Of a stretch of DNA of 64,000 bases, positions 51,734 to 60,427 are shown piece by piece. Below the pieces are notes generated by a model that saw only the letters and a list, made by a program, of their open reading frames with translations, did not search any database and was not told the origin of the DNA. The translations under genes and the position numbers were made by a program. Numbering within the stretch: the stretch's first letter is position 1; each line of letters begins with the position of its first letter. This stretch comes from an uncultured Sphingobacteriales bacterium (GTDB lineage: Bacteria > Bacteroidota > Bacteroidia > Chitinophagales > Chitinophagaceae): assembly GCA_937991535.1 (NCBI GenBank), contig CALKHN010000102.1, positions 1-64,000 of the forward strand, written 5' to 3'.

Positions 51734-51827
51734 GAGCGTATCAATTGATTCCGGTGCTTTAAAAAAACATCTCCGTTACTTATTTCCTTTCACGAAAAAT
51801 ACCCGGGATTAACAACAAGCCATTTTG

Positions 51828-54101
51828 CTATTTCTCCTGGTTGAATTGTAATATTTTCTTTCTGTCGCCTACTATCCATACAATATCTCCCCATTCAAAA
51901 ATAGTGGAAGAATCGGGATTTAATATCCTTTCTTTCTCACGTTGTATGCCCACAACAAGTCCGTTGGTACGTTCCCGTAACCCGGAGTTGCGTATATTTG
52001 AACCCTTTAGTTTCGTATGCTCATCAACAAGTATTTTTTGAAGAGTAATATCGCTAACATCAGCTTCATCGGATACCCCACTTTCCGTTGTTTCAAACAC
52101 GGGTTTAAAAACCTGAATTTGATCATCGGTGGCTATAATCCCTACCTGGTCAAAAGGCAGAAGCCTGCTGTGGCGCCCGGGAACGTGTATTAACTTATCC
52201 CCCCGCTTAATATAAACAATATTGATTCCGTAGCGCTCTCTCCAGGCCAGTTCCAGTAATGTTTTTCCTATATATTCAGCATATGGGTTAACTTCCATTT
52301 CTACTATATGCGCATCCCACGGTACAAGGTCCGATTGAAAGTCAACATTTTTTCGCAGAATATTGGCTTCGGCAGAACCGCCGTTTGCAGCGGCAGTTTC
52401 CCTGGCATTGAGGTTAGTGATAAACCTGCTCTCAATACGCTGATAAAATTTCTGAATTCTCTTTGAGAAAATAATTAAAACCAGTATAGTTATGGGTATG
52501 GCCACCAAAAGCGCCACCTGCGTAGAAGCCAGCCTGTCAACCCAAAACCCGATTACCAGAACACCCAATATATTCCTGGCTATTTCAACAATCAGCAATG
52601 GGCCGCGATTGTATTTCTTATCTATCCAAAGTTCTTTATAGGCCTGGTTATTGGGTCTTTTTGCCATAAGTGCCCACATAAAAGGAGAAGCAGCCCCAAG
52701 CGATATCACCAGCACAATCACTATCCTTAAGGTTTCGTCTTCCACTCTTTCATGCACAAAGGGAAGCAGGAAATTTGATGAAACCAATATAAGGGCCAGC
52801 AAAATGATCCCATTGATAAGCCCGATCCTGGCATAACTTTTCAATACGATCTTCCAGTCGCTTTCGGCCTGGATATTTTGCGTGCTGGAAGAATACCGGT
52901 TTAACCGGGTCACCCATTTATCGGGCAGGAGCTTTGCAATAAAAGTATAAAAGGACTCTGAGTATTTGATAAGATAAGGTGTTGTAAAGGTTGTGATGGC
53001 AGAAGCTCCAACTGCTACAGGGAATAGAAAATCGGAGATTACACCCAATGAAAGCCCAAGTGTAGCCACAATGAATGCAAATTCACCTATTTGCGCCATA
53101 CTCATGCCCACCTGCACCGATTGCTTAAGCGGTTGCCCCGAAAGCAGTGCACCCAGCGTGGTACTAAAAAATTTTCCGAACAGTGTAAGCATGGTTACGC
53201 AAAAAATGGGCCACGCGTATTCCACCATAGCCGCAGGGTCAATCATCATGCCTACCGACACAAAAAACACGGAACCAAACAAATCTTTTACCGGCTTGGT
53301 AAGATGTTCTACCCTTTCCGCGAAAGTGGTTTCCGCTATGATAGACCCCATTACAAAAGCACCCAATTCGGCCGAAAAACCAACCTGCGTAGCCAAAACC
53401 ACCATTCCAAGGCATAAACCGATTGAAAGAATGAGCAGTGTTTCATCGTCCATTAACTTTTTCGCCTTTTTTAAAATGGTAGGCAAAAGGAAAATCCCGG
53501 TAATGAACCAAAGCGCCAGAAAGAACAACAGCTTTAGAATGGTCAATAATATTTCAGTTCCTTCAAACTGCTGGGTAACAGCCACCGTTGAAAGCAATAC
53601 CATCAGCAATATCACAACAATATCTTCCACCACCAGTACCCCAAATACGATACGGGCAAACTGTTTTGTTTTTATACCCAACTCATCAAAGGCCTTAATT
53701 ATAATGGTAGTGGAGGAACTGGCGAGCATACCGCCCAGGAAAAGACTGTCCATGGTAGACCAACCCAATAATTTCCCCAAAAAATAACCCGATATGGTAA
53801 TAAAAATTATTTCAACAAAAGCGGTGATGGATGCTGACCCGCCTACCCGCATTAATTTTTTAAAGCTAAACTCCAAACCCAAACTGAACAGCAAAAAAAT
53901 AACACCAATTTCTGCAAGCGTCTTTACGTTTTCATTGTCAACAACAGTTGGTATAAGATGAAAGTGCGGACCCACCAGGAATCCGGCTATAATATAGCCC
54001 AGCACCAACGGTTGTTTAATTCTTTTGAAGAGTAAGGTTACAATGGCCCCGGCCATTAATATCAGCGCTAAATCCTCAATTAATTTTGGTAAATGCCCCA
54101 T
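51828..54101 (-). CDS. CPA2-type cation:proton antiporter with TrkA-C domains
   Basis: A 757-residue membrane protein. Residues 5-390 form the CPA2 (KefB/C-like) antiporter core with about twelve TM helices; LGYIIAGFLVGPH (about 35-47) and GLELSF-type GLEFSFKKLM (about 75-84) are diagnostic. Residues 425-560 add more TM helices. The C-terminus has two TrkA-C (RCK-C) domains (about 600-675 and 690-757). The NAD-binding TrkA-N domain of KefB/KefC is absent. E. coli Kef systems protect against electrophiles by K+ efflux and cytoplasmic acidification. The place beside the redox block hints at a similar role (inference). Confidence 0.9.
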   Translation of the reverse strand: MGHLPKLIEDLALILMAGAIVTLLFKRIKQPLVLGYIIAGFLVGPHFHLIPTVVDNENVKTLAEIGVIFLLFSLGLEFSFKKLMRVGGSASITAFVEIIFITISGYFLGKLLGWSTMDSLFLGGMLASSSTTIIIKAFDELGIKTKQFARIVFGVLVVEDIVVILLMVLLSTVAVTQQFEGTEILLTILKLLFFLALWFITGIFLLPTILKKAKKLMDDETLLILSIGLCLGMVVLATQVGFSAELGAFVMGSIIAETTFAERVEHLTKPVKDLFGSVFFVSVGMMIDPAAMVEYAWPIFCVTMLTLFGKFFSTTLGALLSGQPLKQSVQVGMSMAQIGEFAFIVATLGLSLGVISDFLFPVAVGASAITTFTTPYLIKYSESFYTFIAKLLPDKWVTRLNRYSSSTQNIQAESDWKIVLKSYARIGLINGIILLALILVSSNFLLPFVHERVEDETLRIVIVLVISLGAASPFMWALMAKRPNNQAYKELWIDKKYNRGPLLIVEIARNILGVLVIGFWVDRLASTQVALLVAIPITILVLIIFSKRIQKFYQRIESRFITNLNARETAAANGGSAEANILRKNVDFQSDLVPWDAHIVEMEVNPYAEYIGKTLLELAWRERYGINIVYIKRGDKLIHVPGRHSRLLPFDQVGIIATDDQIQVFKPVFETTESGVSDEADVSDITLQKILVDEHTKLKGSNIRNSGLRERTNGLVVGIQREKERILNPDSSTIFEWGDIVWIVGDRKKILQFNQEK

Positions 54102-54290
54102 CAGTAATTATTTACAAGCTTATGAATTCTTAAAATACGTAAAAATATTTAAAAATTTTCAGCTTGAATATTATTCTGTAAAGTAATACAGGAATGAGAA
54201 TACGGCTATCGGTGGAATTTTCGGGTTTATACAACCTGTTTGCACTATCGGTAACGAAACAACAGCCTGCCGCAGATCCTTCAGGTATTT

Positions 54291-55466
54291 TCATATATAA
54301 CTCAGCCACCACTGCCTGTGCGTTTTTTTATAATTACTAAACCAGCGACAGGGAATATATAAAGCAACCACCACAGCGATCCATACCAGGTAAACTACCG
54401 GTAATCCATAGCCGAAATTTGAAGGCCTAAACCAAAAGGGTGATCCCTGCACATCAATAATTTCTGCAGTAGTATGTCCCGAAATAAAAAACACGATCAC
54501 CAGCAAAACATGCAGCATATAAAAATGCAGTATATAATAAAAGAAAGGCACCCTGCCATATGCAGAAAGTGAATGAACCCACGGGCTTTTTACATTTTCT
54601 AATAACGCCAATACCAGTATTGAAGGACCAATCGTCATGGCAATGTACTGTAGTGAAGGCGGATATTTGGTAGTATTCAAAAAAGAAAGCCAGCCATTTT
54701 CCGCGGCACTCCATGAATGGGGATCGCCATACCCGTTTACCAGTCGTAGCATAATAAACAAAACGGTCAATGATATACCGGTAATGATCAGCAAACGTTT
54801 TCTCTTCGCAGCGTCAAATCCTTTTTGAAACCATTTTCCCATACTAAAGCCCAGGCACATCACGCCTGTCCAGGGAAGAATAGCATATAAAGCCATTATA
54901 AAATGGGTGCTGCCCAACGGAATAACGACTCCCCGGGAAGTAAGAAATATTGTCCACAGGTTACCTGCAACACCGTCAGCAGGAAGCGAGGCATAATCCA
55001 GCACATTATGTCCGCCCACTATGGCAATGCCGGCTATCAGTACAGATTTATACGAAAAGGCCGATAACAGTCCAAGCAATATCATGCTACAGCCAATGGC
55101 CCAGATAACCTGTAAAATAATAAAGTTGTAAAACGGGTTGAATGTAATTCCGAACGTTACAATAACAATTTCAACAAAAACGAGCCATATCCCTCTTTTA
55201 ACCAGGAATACACTTGCCTCTTTGCGGGTTTTATTACGGGAAGAAAGGTAGGCGGATAAACCGGACAACAACACAAATACCGGCGCACAATAATGAGTGA
55301 TCCAGCGGGTAAAATACAATGGAATGGTTGTAGTTGCAGGATCGAGCGGGTCGGCAGTCATAGCGGTAATATGAAAATATTCCCGGGTATGGTCCAATGC
55401 CATGATGATCATAATGATACCGCGAAGGATATCTACCGATGCAATTCGGTAACGGTTTGGCTGCAT
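54291..55466 (-). CDS. heparan-alpha-glucosaminide N-acetyltransferase-like membrane protein (DUF1624)
   Basis: A 391-residue integral membrane acyltransferase-like protein. I place the start at ATG 55464-55466 (MQPNRYRIASVDILRGIIM), as RxxSxDxxRG opens this family. HTREYFH (about 28-34) holds the putative catalytic His, and ten or more TM helices follow. Human HGSNAT acetylates heparan glucosamine; bacterial members are uncharacterised and may modify cell-surface sugars. A TGAC-AAAC-GTCA palindrome lies about 90 bases upstream but fits the divergent fasciclin promoter better. Confidence 0.88.
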   Translation of the reverse strand: MQPNRYRIASVDILRGIIMIIMALDHTREYFHITAMTADPLDPATTTIPLYFTRWITHYCAPVFVLLSGLSAYLSSRNKTRKEASVFLVKRGIWLVFVEIVIVTFGITFNPFYNFIILQVIWAIGCSMILLGLLSAFSYKSVLIAGIAIVGGHNVLDYASLPADGVAGNLWTIFLTSRGVVIPLGSTHFIMALYAILPWTGVMCLGFSMGKWFQKGFDAAKRKRLLIITGISLTVLFIMLRLVNGYGDPHSWSAAENGWLSFLNTTKYPPSLQYIAMTIGPSILVLALLENVKSPWVHSLSAYGRVPFFYYILHFYMLHVLLVIVFFISGHTTAEIIDVQGSPFWFRPSNFGYGLPVVYLVWIAVVVALYIPCRWFSNYKKTHRQWWLSYI

Positions 55467-55555
55467 ACCGAAAGATAAGGTGTTTGTATTAAATTCAAAA
55501 ACATATCCATTAATTATACCGATCCGCTGCAGATGACCGATATCTTTCCGGAGTA

Positions 55556-55597
55556 TGACAAACGTCATTGCAGCCGCCGTTTTCCTGTATTATTTTG
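55556..55597 (+). promoter_or_regulatory. fasciclin promoter with Fnr-like site
   Basis: On the plus strand TTG (55568-55570), a 20-base spacer and TATTTTG (55591-55597) form a near-consensus promoter with one base fewer in the -7 element. The palindrome TGAC-AAAC-GTCA (55556-55567) abuts the TTG and is centred about 33 bases upstream of the -7 middle, near -40, a class II activator position. Its core equals that of the site at 43644-43657. Confidence 0.5.
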
Positions 55598-55661
55598 CAC
55601 GAGGTTCTTGTAAGCATCAGGTATACCGAAAACCCCTCATCTACACAACAACAAAACGATT

Positions 55662-56234
55662 ATGAAAAGAAATTACTTGTCTCTCACAATCTTGCTTCTG
55701 GGCGCCATTTTATGGCTGGCGTGCAATGAAGCACCTACCAGCACAACTGAAGCTCCCAGTGCAACTACAAGCTCTGCTGTCCCGCTCAGTGGTCAGTCGG
55801 GCGTACAGGACGATGAATCCCAAAAAGACGTGGTAAAAATAGCGGCAGGCAGCGCTGATCACACCACGCTCGTAAAAGCCCTTCAAGCAGCAGAATACGT
55901 GGACGCACTCTCCAACGCAGGGCCTTTTACCGTGTTTGCCCCAACCAATGCCGCTTTCGACAAATTACCTGCAGGCACTTTAACCGGTTTGCTGAAACCT
56001 GAAAAAAAGGATGATCTCCGCAACATCCTGGAATACCATGTATATATCGGCGTGCTAAAACCCGAAATGCTTACCGAAGGGCAAACTTTCGGGCAAGCCA
56101 ACGGAGATAATATCAGCATTACGGTGAAAGATGGAAAAACCATGGTGAACGGAGCAAACATCATAGCCTCTATCCCCGCTTCAAACGGCATTATACATGT
56201 TATAGACGCCGTGCTATTACCGCCGGCAAAATAA
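55662..56234 (+). CDS. fasciclin-domain lipoprotein
   Basis: A 190-residue surface or periplasmic lipoprotein. The lipobox is LWLAC (Cys21), then a Thr/Ser/Pro linker (22-60). One FAS1 domain covers about 65-188, with H1 motif GPFTVFAPTNAAFDKLP (about 86-102), the YH motif in ILEYHVYIG, and ANIIASIPASNGIIHVIDAV (about 165-184) for H2. FAS1 domains mediate adhesion, and in bacteria their role is unclear. It is monocistronic, with its own promoter and terminator. Confidence 0.95.
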   Translation: MKRNYLSLTILLLGAILWLACNEAPTSTTEAPSATTSSAVPLSGQSGVQDDESQKDVVKIAAGSADHTTLVKALQAAEYVDALSNAGPFTVFAPTNAAFDKLPAGTLTGLLKPEKKDDLRNILEYHVYIGVLKPEMLTEGQTFGQANGDNISITVKDGKTMVNGANIIASIPASNGIIHVIDAVLLPPAK

Positions 56235-56252
56235 AACATCAAACACTCCTGC

Positions 56253-56295
56253 AAAGGGCGCCCGTTGCTGCACGGAAAGCGCCCTTTATCTTTTA
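56253..56295 (+). terminator. intrinsic terminator after the fasciclin gene
   Basis: A perfect 9-base stem, AAAGGGCGC (56253-56261) with GCGCCCTTT (56279-56287), has a 17-base loop and is followed by ATCTTTT. It lies 19 bases after the stop codon. Confidence 0.85.
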
Positions 56296-56399
56296 CTGAG
56301 GATGCATCAGGTAATAAATCATAGGGTATACCCCAAATGATTTCGTATGTAAAGTACAACGGTATAAGTATTATCTTAGCCTCAACCATCATATTGGAT

Positions 56400-59183
56400 A
56401 TGCGCATAAAAATTATTCTGCTGTTTTTTCTTTTGAGCGTTTTTTTTGCTGCTTCCGCACAAAACAAATCAAGTATCTACCCTGTAGCGCTTACCTGTGA
56501 ATATCTTGATCATCCCGGCGCACTGGATGTAAAACAGCCCCGTTTCAGCTGGAAGCTGTCCCCGTCAGACGCTTCGGATTTTGCTCAAAAACAAACGGCT
56601 TACCGTATAATGGTTAGTTCTGCAAAAGATAAGCCCAACAAAAACAAAGCAGATATATGGAACAGCGGCTGGGTACTGTCAGGCGAATCACATCTTATTC
56701 CTTACAAAGGCAAAACGCTTCTGTCTGATAAAGATTATTACTGGACAGTAAGCGTAAAAGACGAAAAGGGAATGGTATCGGCCGTTAGCGAAACCGCTCA
56801 CTTCAGCACCGGGCTGTTTGATCAAAAAGAATGGACGGCAAAATGGATCGGAACAAGTGAAGTATACGACGCCTATAAGGGCAGCAATAAAATACCCGAT
56901 CCGTGGATGAGGAAATCGTTTGATTTAAAAACAAAGCCCGAAAGAGCCGTGCTGTATGTGGCATCCGTAGGATACCATGAAGTGTATATCAACGGCAAAA
57001 AGATAGACGCTCATGTTTTAGCGCCTGCCGTAACCGATCATACCCAACGCGCCCGCTATATTGCGTATAATATAACAGCAGCGCTGAAACCCGGAAAGAA
57101 TGTCATTGGCTTATGGCTGGGCACTTCCTGGTCTATTTACGCGCCTTATGCTACACCCGATAAACCCCGAACACCCATAGTTATAGCCCAGACCGATATT
57201 ATTGGAAAGCAAAACCAGCGATTAGCAAGAATTATTACCGACGAAACATGGAAAACACACCCGAGCCCGAATCAGCTTATCGGGAACTGGGGCTTTGGCG
57301 TAGGCGGATACGGAGGTGAGATATGGGATGCCAAAAAGGATATACCCGGCTGGAATGAGACAGGCTTTAATGACCAGGCATGGAAAAATGTGAATGTGTA
57401 TACCCCGAAACTGGAACTTTCGGCCCAGCAGGTTGAAACCAATGCATTGTTTGATGAAATACAGCCTATTTCTATTGAACATCGTAGCAACGGAACGTAC
57501 CGGGCAGACATGGGTGTAAACTTTGCCGGCTGGATACAGGTGCATCTTAAAGGAAACCCGGGCGACACGGTGCGGCTGCTTTTTTCCGAACGGCAACAGG
57601 ACGATATGACCTACGGCTTGCATAACCTGTATATTATCGGGCCAACCGGAGAGGGCACTTTTAAAAACAGGTTCAACTACAACTCCGGAAGATGGATGAC
57701 GATACAGGGTGTAAAACGGGCTCCGCAAAAAGAGGATATCAAAGGATGGATGGTGCGTACCAATTTCAAATCCACCACCACCTTTGAGTGCTCAGATGCT
57801 TTGCAAAACTGGATTTATAATACGATAAGATGGACATTCGAAAATTTATCGCTCGGCGGTTATATAGTGGATTGTCCGCAACGTGAACGATTTGGCTACG
57901 GGGGCGATGCACATGCTACTTCTGAAACAGGATTGCTCAATTACGGGCTGGGCGCCTTTTATACCAAATGGCTGCAGGACTGGCGGGATGTGCAGGGCAC
58001 AGAGCCGATGGTTGGAAACATGAACGATACCACATGGGCACATAAAAAGGTTGGAAGCGGACGGCGGCTGGGCGGCGGGAACTTACCGCAAACAGCACCT
58101 ACTTATCATGGCGGAGGCGGGCCGGCGTGGGGCGGCATTGTGGTTACACTGCCCTGGTTCCTGTATGAGTACCTTGGCGACAAACGCGCCATAGAAGAAA
58201 ACTTTGATATGATCAAAGGATGGCTGGGTTTCTTAGATACGCATGTAAAAAACAATATGCTAACGCGCTACGGCGGAGAATGGGATTTTTTAGGCGACTG
58301 GCTTTGGCCCCACGCTACCGAACAGGGGATGAATAACAATTCTGATGAAAACCTTTTTTTCAATAACTGTTACTGGATTTACAACCTCAAAACAGCCGCA
58401 AAGCTGGCACGGGTTATCGGCAGGAATGAAGAAGCAGCACGATGGGACCAACAGGCAAAATCGGCAAGCGAAGCTGTTCACCAAACCTGGTACCATGCCG
58501 GCGACCACAACTATGCCGACAATAGCATGCGAAGCCTGGCGGCCGCACTGTATGGGGATGTTATGCCCGCCGGATTGCGTCCTCTGGTCATGAAACGATT
58601 GGAAAAAGAAATTCTGGTCAACCAGAAAGGACATATTGACGCGGGCATAACCGGGGGAACGATGTTGTTTAAAATACTCAGGGAAGAAGGGCGCGATGAT
58701 CTCCTCTATTCCATGACTTCTCAAACAACGTACCCCGGCTGGGGCTTTATGCGTGAAAATGGCGCTACCACCATGTGGGAGATGTGGGAAAAAGATCTTC
58801 CCGGCCATTCCCTGCTGCACAGCTCTTATCTGTATCCCGGAGCATGGTATATTGACGGGGTTGCCGGGATCCGGAAGGATGATGCATTGCCGGGCTTCAG
58901 TAAATTCAGCCTGCGTATTCCTCAATTCACCAAAGGGCAGTTAACATGGGCAAAAGCGGAATTTGATTCCCCTTCAGGGAACATCAAAGCCCACTGGAAG
59001 CGCGAAAACAATAAGCTGGTATACCTGGTTACCATCCCCCCGAATTGCACGGCAACCATTTATTTTCCTGATGAAGATGGAAAAACGGTTCAGGTAAACT
59101 CATCTTACGCGAAAAGAACTGGTCTTAGCAACGGGTATGTTGTATTTGAAGCGCCTGCGGGAGCTTACCGGTTTGAGAATTAG
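56400..59183 (+). CDS. secreted alpha-L-rhamnosidase (GH78)
   Basis: A 927-residue enzyme that releases terminal L-rhamnose from plant glycosides or polysaccharides. I place the start at ATG 56400, which gives a clean signal peptide (MRIKIILLFFLLSVFFAASA). The order is an N-terminal fibronectin-like domain (VDLTCEYLDHP-type start, about 25-140), a rhamnosidase N domain (about 160-330), the bacterial rhamnosidase beta-sandwich (YRADMGVNFAGWIQVHLKG, about 365-383), the six-hairpin catalytic domain (about 460-815) and a C-terminal beta-domain. The catalytic acids lie in DCPQRERFGYGGDAHATSE (about 495-513) and GEWDFLGDWLWP (about 625). No SusC/SusD pair is present, so it is an isolated glycosidase. 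Confidence 0.95.
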   Translation: MRIKIILLFFLLSVFFAASAQNKSSIYPVALTCEYLDHPGALDVKQPRFSWKLSPSDASDFAQKQTAYRIMVSSAKDKPNKNKADIWNSGWVLSGESHLIPYKGKTLLSDKDYYWTVSVKDEKGMVSAVSETAHFSTGLFDQKEWTAKWIGTSEVYDAYKGSNKIPDPWMRKSFDLKTKPERAVLYVASVGYHEVYINGKKIDAHVLAPAVTDHTQRARYIAYNITAALKPGKNVIGLWLGTSWSIYAPYATPDKPRTPIVIAQTDIIGKQNQRLARIITDETWKTHPSPNQLIGNWGFGVGGYGGEIWDAKKDIPGWNETGFNDQAWKNVNVYTPKLELSAQQVETNALFDEIQPISIEHRSNGTYRADMGVNFAGWIQVHLKGNPGDTVRLLFSERQQDDMTYGLHNLYIIGPTGEGTFKNRFNYNSGRWMTIQGVKRAPQKEDIKGWMVRTNFKSTTTFECSDALQNWIYNTIRWTFENLSLGGYIVDCPQRERFGYGGDAHATSETGLLNYGLGAFYTKWLQDWRDVQGTEPMVGNMNDTTWAHKKVGSGRRLGGGNLPQTAPTYHGGGGPAWGGIVVTLPWFLYEYLGDKRAIEENFDMIKGWLGFLDTHVKNNMLTRYGGEWDFLGDWLWPHATEQGMNNNSDENLFFNNCYWIYNLKTAAKLARVIGRNEEAARWDQQAKSASEAVHQTWYHAGDHNYADNSMRSLAAALYGDVMPAGLRPLVMKRLEKEILVNQKGHIDAGITGGTMLFKILREEGRDDLLYSMTSQTTYPGWGFMRENGATTMWEMWEKDLPGHSLLHSSYLYPGAWYIDGVAGIRKDDALPGFSKFSLRIPQFTKGQLTWAKAEFDSPSGNIKAHWKRENNKLVYLVTIPPNCTATIYFPDEDGKTVQVNSSYAKRTGLSNGYVVFEAPAGAYRFEN

Positions 59184-59222
59184 CCCGATTACAGCAGCAG
59201 TAACTTTAAAAAACAAACAACC

Positions 59223-60146
59223 ATGAAAGCAGTAATCTGCACCAAATACGGCAGACCGGAAGAAGTGCTGAAAATTGTTGATGTCGAAAAACCTAAGCCC
59301 GGGAGCCGCGAGCTTTTGATAAAAATAAAGGCTTCAGCAGTTAATTCCGGTGATGTACGGGTGAGAGGTCTGGCTATTCCGGGATTCGCTAAAATAGTGA
59401 TACGTTTTGTCCTGGGTTTCAATAAACCCCGCAATCCCATTCTTGGTACGGTATATTCCGGAGTGGTGTTAGAAACGGGAAGCAAAGTAAACGATTTCGC
59501 CGTTGGAGATGAAGTGTATGGACTAACAGGTTTCAAATTTAGCGCGCATGCAGAATATATTGCTGTATCTGAAAAAAGCACTGTTACGTTCAAGCCCCGT
59601 AACGCCAGCTTTGAAGAAGCAGCAGCCATTTTATTTGGCGGCCAGTCTGCCGTGTATTTTCTGGAAAAAGCAAAAATTGCAGAAATAACAAACCCTTCTG
59701 TTTTAATTTATGGAGCCACCGGATCGGTAGGTACTGCAGCGCTGCAAATTTCAAGATATTACAAGGCAAAAATAACGGCCGTTTGCAGTGAACAGGGACA
59801 AGCCCTGGTGAAGGAATTAGGCGTGGAGAATATTATTTTATACGATAAGGAAGATTTCACTCAAACTGCCGAAAAATTCGATATCATTTTCGATGCGGCA
59901 GGCAAAACAACCAGGAAACAATGCGCGGCGCTATTGAAGGAAAATGGCAGGTACGTGACCGTTGGCGGCCTGGATGTAGCCGCGGAACGAAAGGAACAAC
60001 TGAAGTTTTTACGTACTTTATTTGAATCCGGCAATTACAAAGCAACAATTGACCGCGTATACACACTGGATGAAATTATTGCCGCTCATCAATATGTAGA
60101 TACCGGCAGGAAAAAAGGAAATGTAGTGATAAAAATTGGGGAATAA
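59223..60146 (+). CDS. zinc-free MDR oxidoreductase (quinone-oxidoreductase-like)
   Basis: A 307-residue medium-chain reductase. Zinc ligands are missing, as in NADPH:quinone oxidoreductases; the N-terminal domain has ASAVNSGDVRVRG (about 38-50), where the Asn-Ser/Asp pattern replaces the catalytic Cys. The cofactor motif is YGATGSVGTAALQ (about 163-175). The GGQSAVYFLEKA segment (about 141-152) marks this Bacteroidota branch. It probably reduces quinones or enones with NADPH, but the substrate is not known. It follows the rhamnosidase gene by 39 bases in the same direction and may be co-transcribed with it. Confidence 0.9.
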   Translation: MKAVICTKYGRPEEVLKIVDVEKPKPGSRELLIKIKASAVNSGDVRVRGLAIPGFAKIVIRFVLGFNKPRNPILGTVYSGVVLETGSKVNDFAVGDEVYGLTGFKFSAHAEYIAVSEKSTVTFKPRNASFEEAAAILFGGQSAVYFLEKAKIAEITNPSVLIYGATGSVGTAALQISRYYKAKITAVCSEQGQALVKELGVENIILYDKEDFTQTAEKFDIIFDAAGKTTRKQCAALLKENGRYVTVGGLDVAAERKEQLKFLRTLFESGNYKATIDRVYTLDEIIAAHQYVDTGRKKGNVVIKIGE

Positions 60147-60170
60147 AGGATCGTGATTGATCGTACCGAG

Positions 60171-60235
60171 CCGCTATACAAAGTCTCCGGACTTTGTATA
60201 CAGTATGTTCTTCGGGGACTCCGTCCCGCAAAACA
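60171..60235 (+). repeat. double-hairpin repeat (copy 1)
   Basis: The element starts CGCTATACAAAGTC and has a perfect 11-base-arm palindrome at 60175-60200 (arms TATACAAAGTC and GACTTTGTATA, loop TCCG). Twelve bases on, a second hairpin follows: GGGAC (60215-60219) with GTCCC (60223-60227). It ends CGCAAAACAAA. The same element, in the same orientation, occurs at 61715-61785. It produces a spurious short frame reading GDSVPQNKHIN. The rest of the 281-base gap shows no gene. Confidence 0.85.
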
Positions 60236-60427
60236 AACACATCAATATACATTTTATCATCTTTTCTTACCTGATAAATACTTTTTTCTACATATACAAC
60301 AGCCCGGCTATTCATTTTACCTTGAACCTGTTCCGCAGGAATATCTTAAATTACTTTTAAAATAAATGAAGCAGTATCCGGCTTTTATAAAAAAATGCCA
60401 TTAGAAATACACTAAAAAATCCAACGG

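Noticed and set aside
52993..53787. Long plus-strand open frame of 264 codons inside the antiporter gene
   Set aside because: It is antisense to a well-supported membrane protein; its Ser/Thr/Pro/Asn-rich composition is what the reverse complement of hydrophobic codons gives.
54130..54312. Short minus-strand frame downstream of the acyltransferase gene
   Set aside because: It overlaps the acyltransferase end, has no family features and no promoter.
60153..60365. Short plus-strand frames over the first double-hairpin repeat
   Set aside because: The sequence is generated by the repeat and recurs at the second copy, where it also precedes a real gene.
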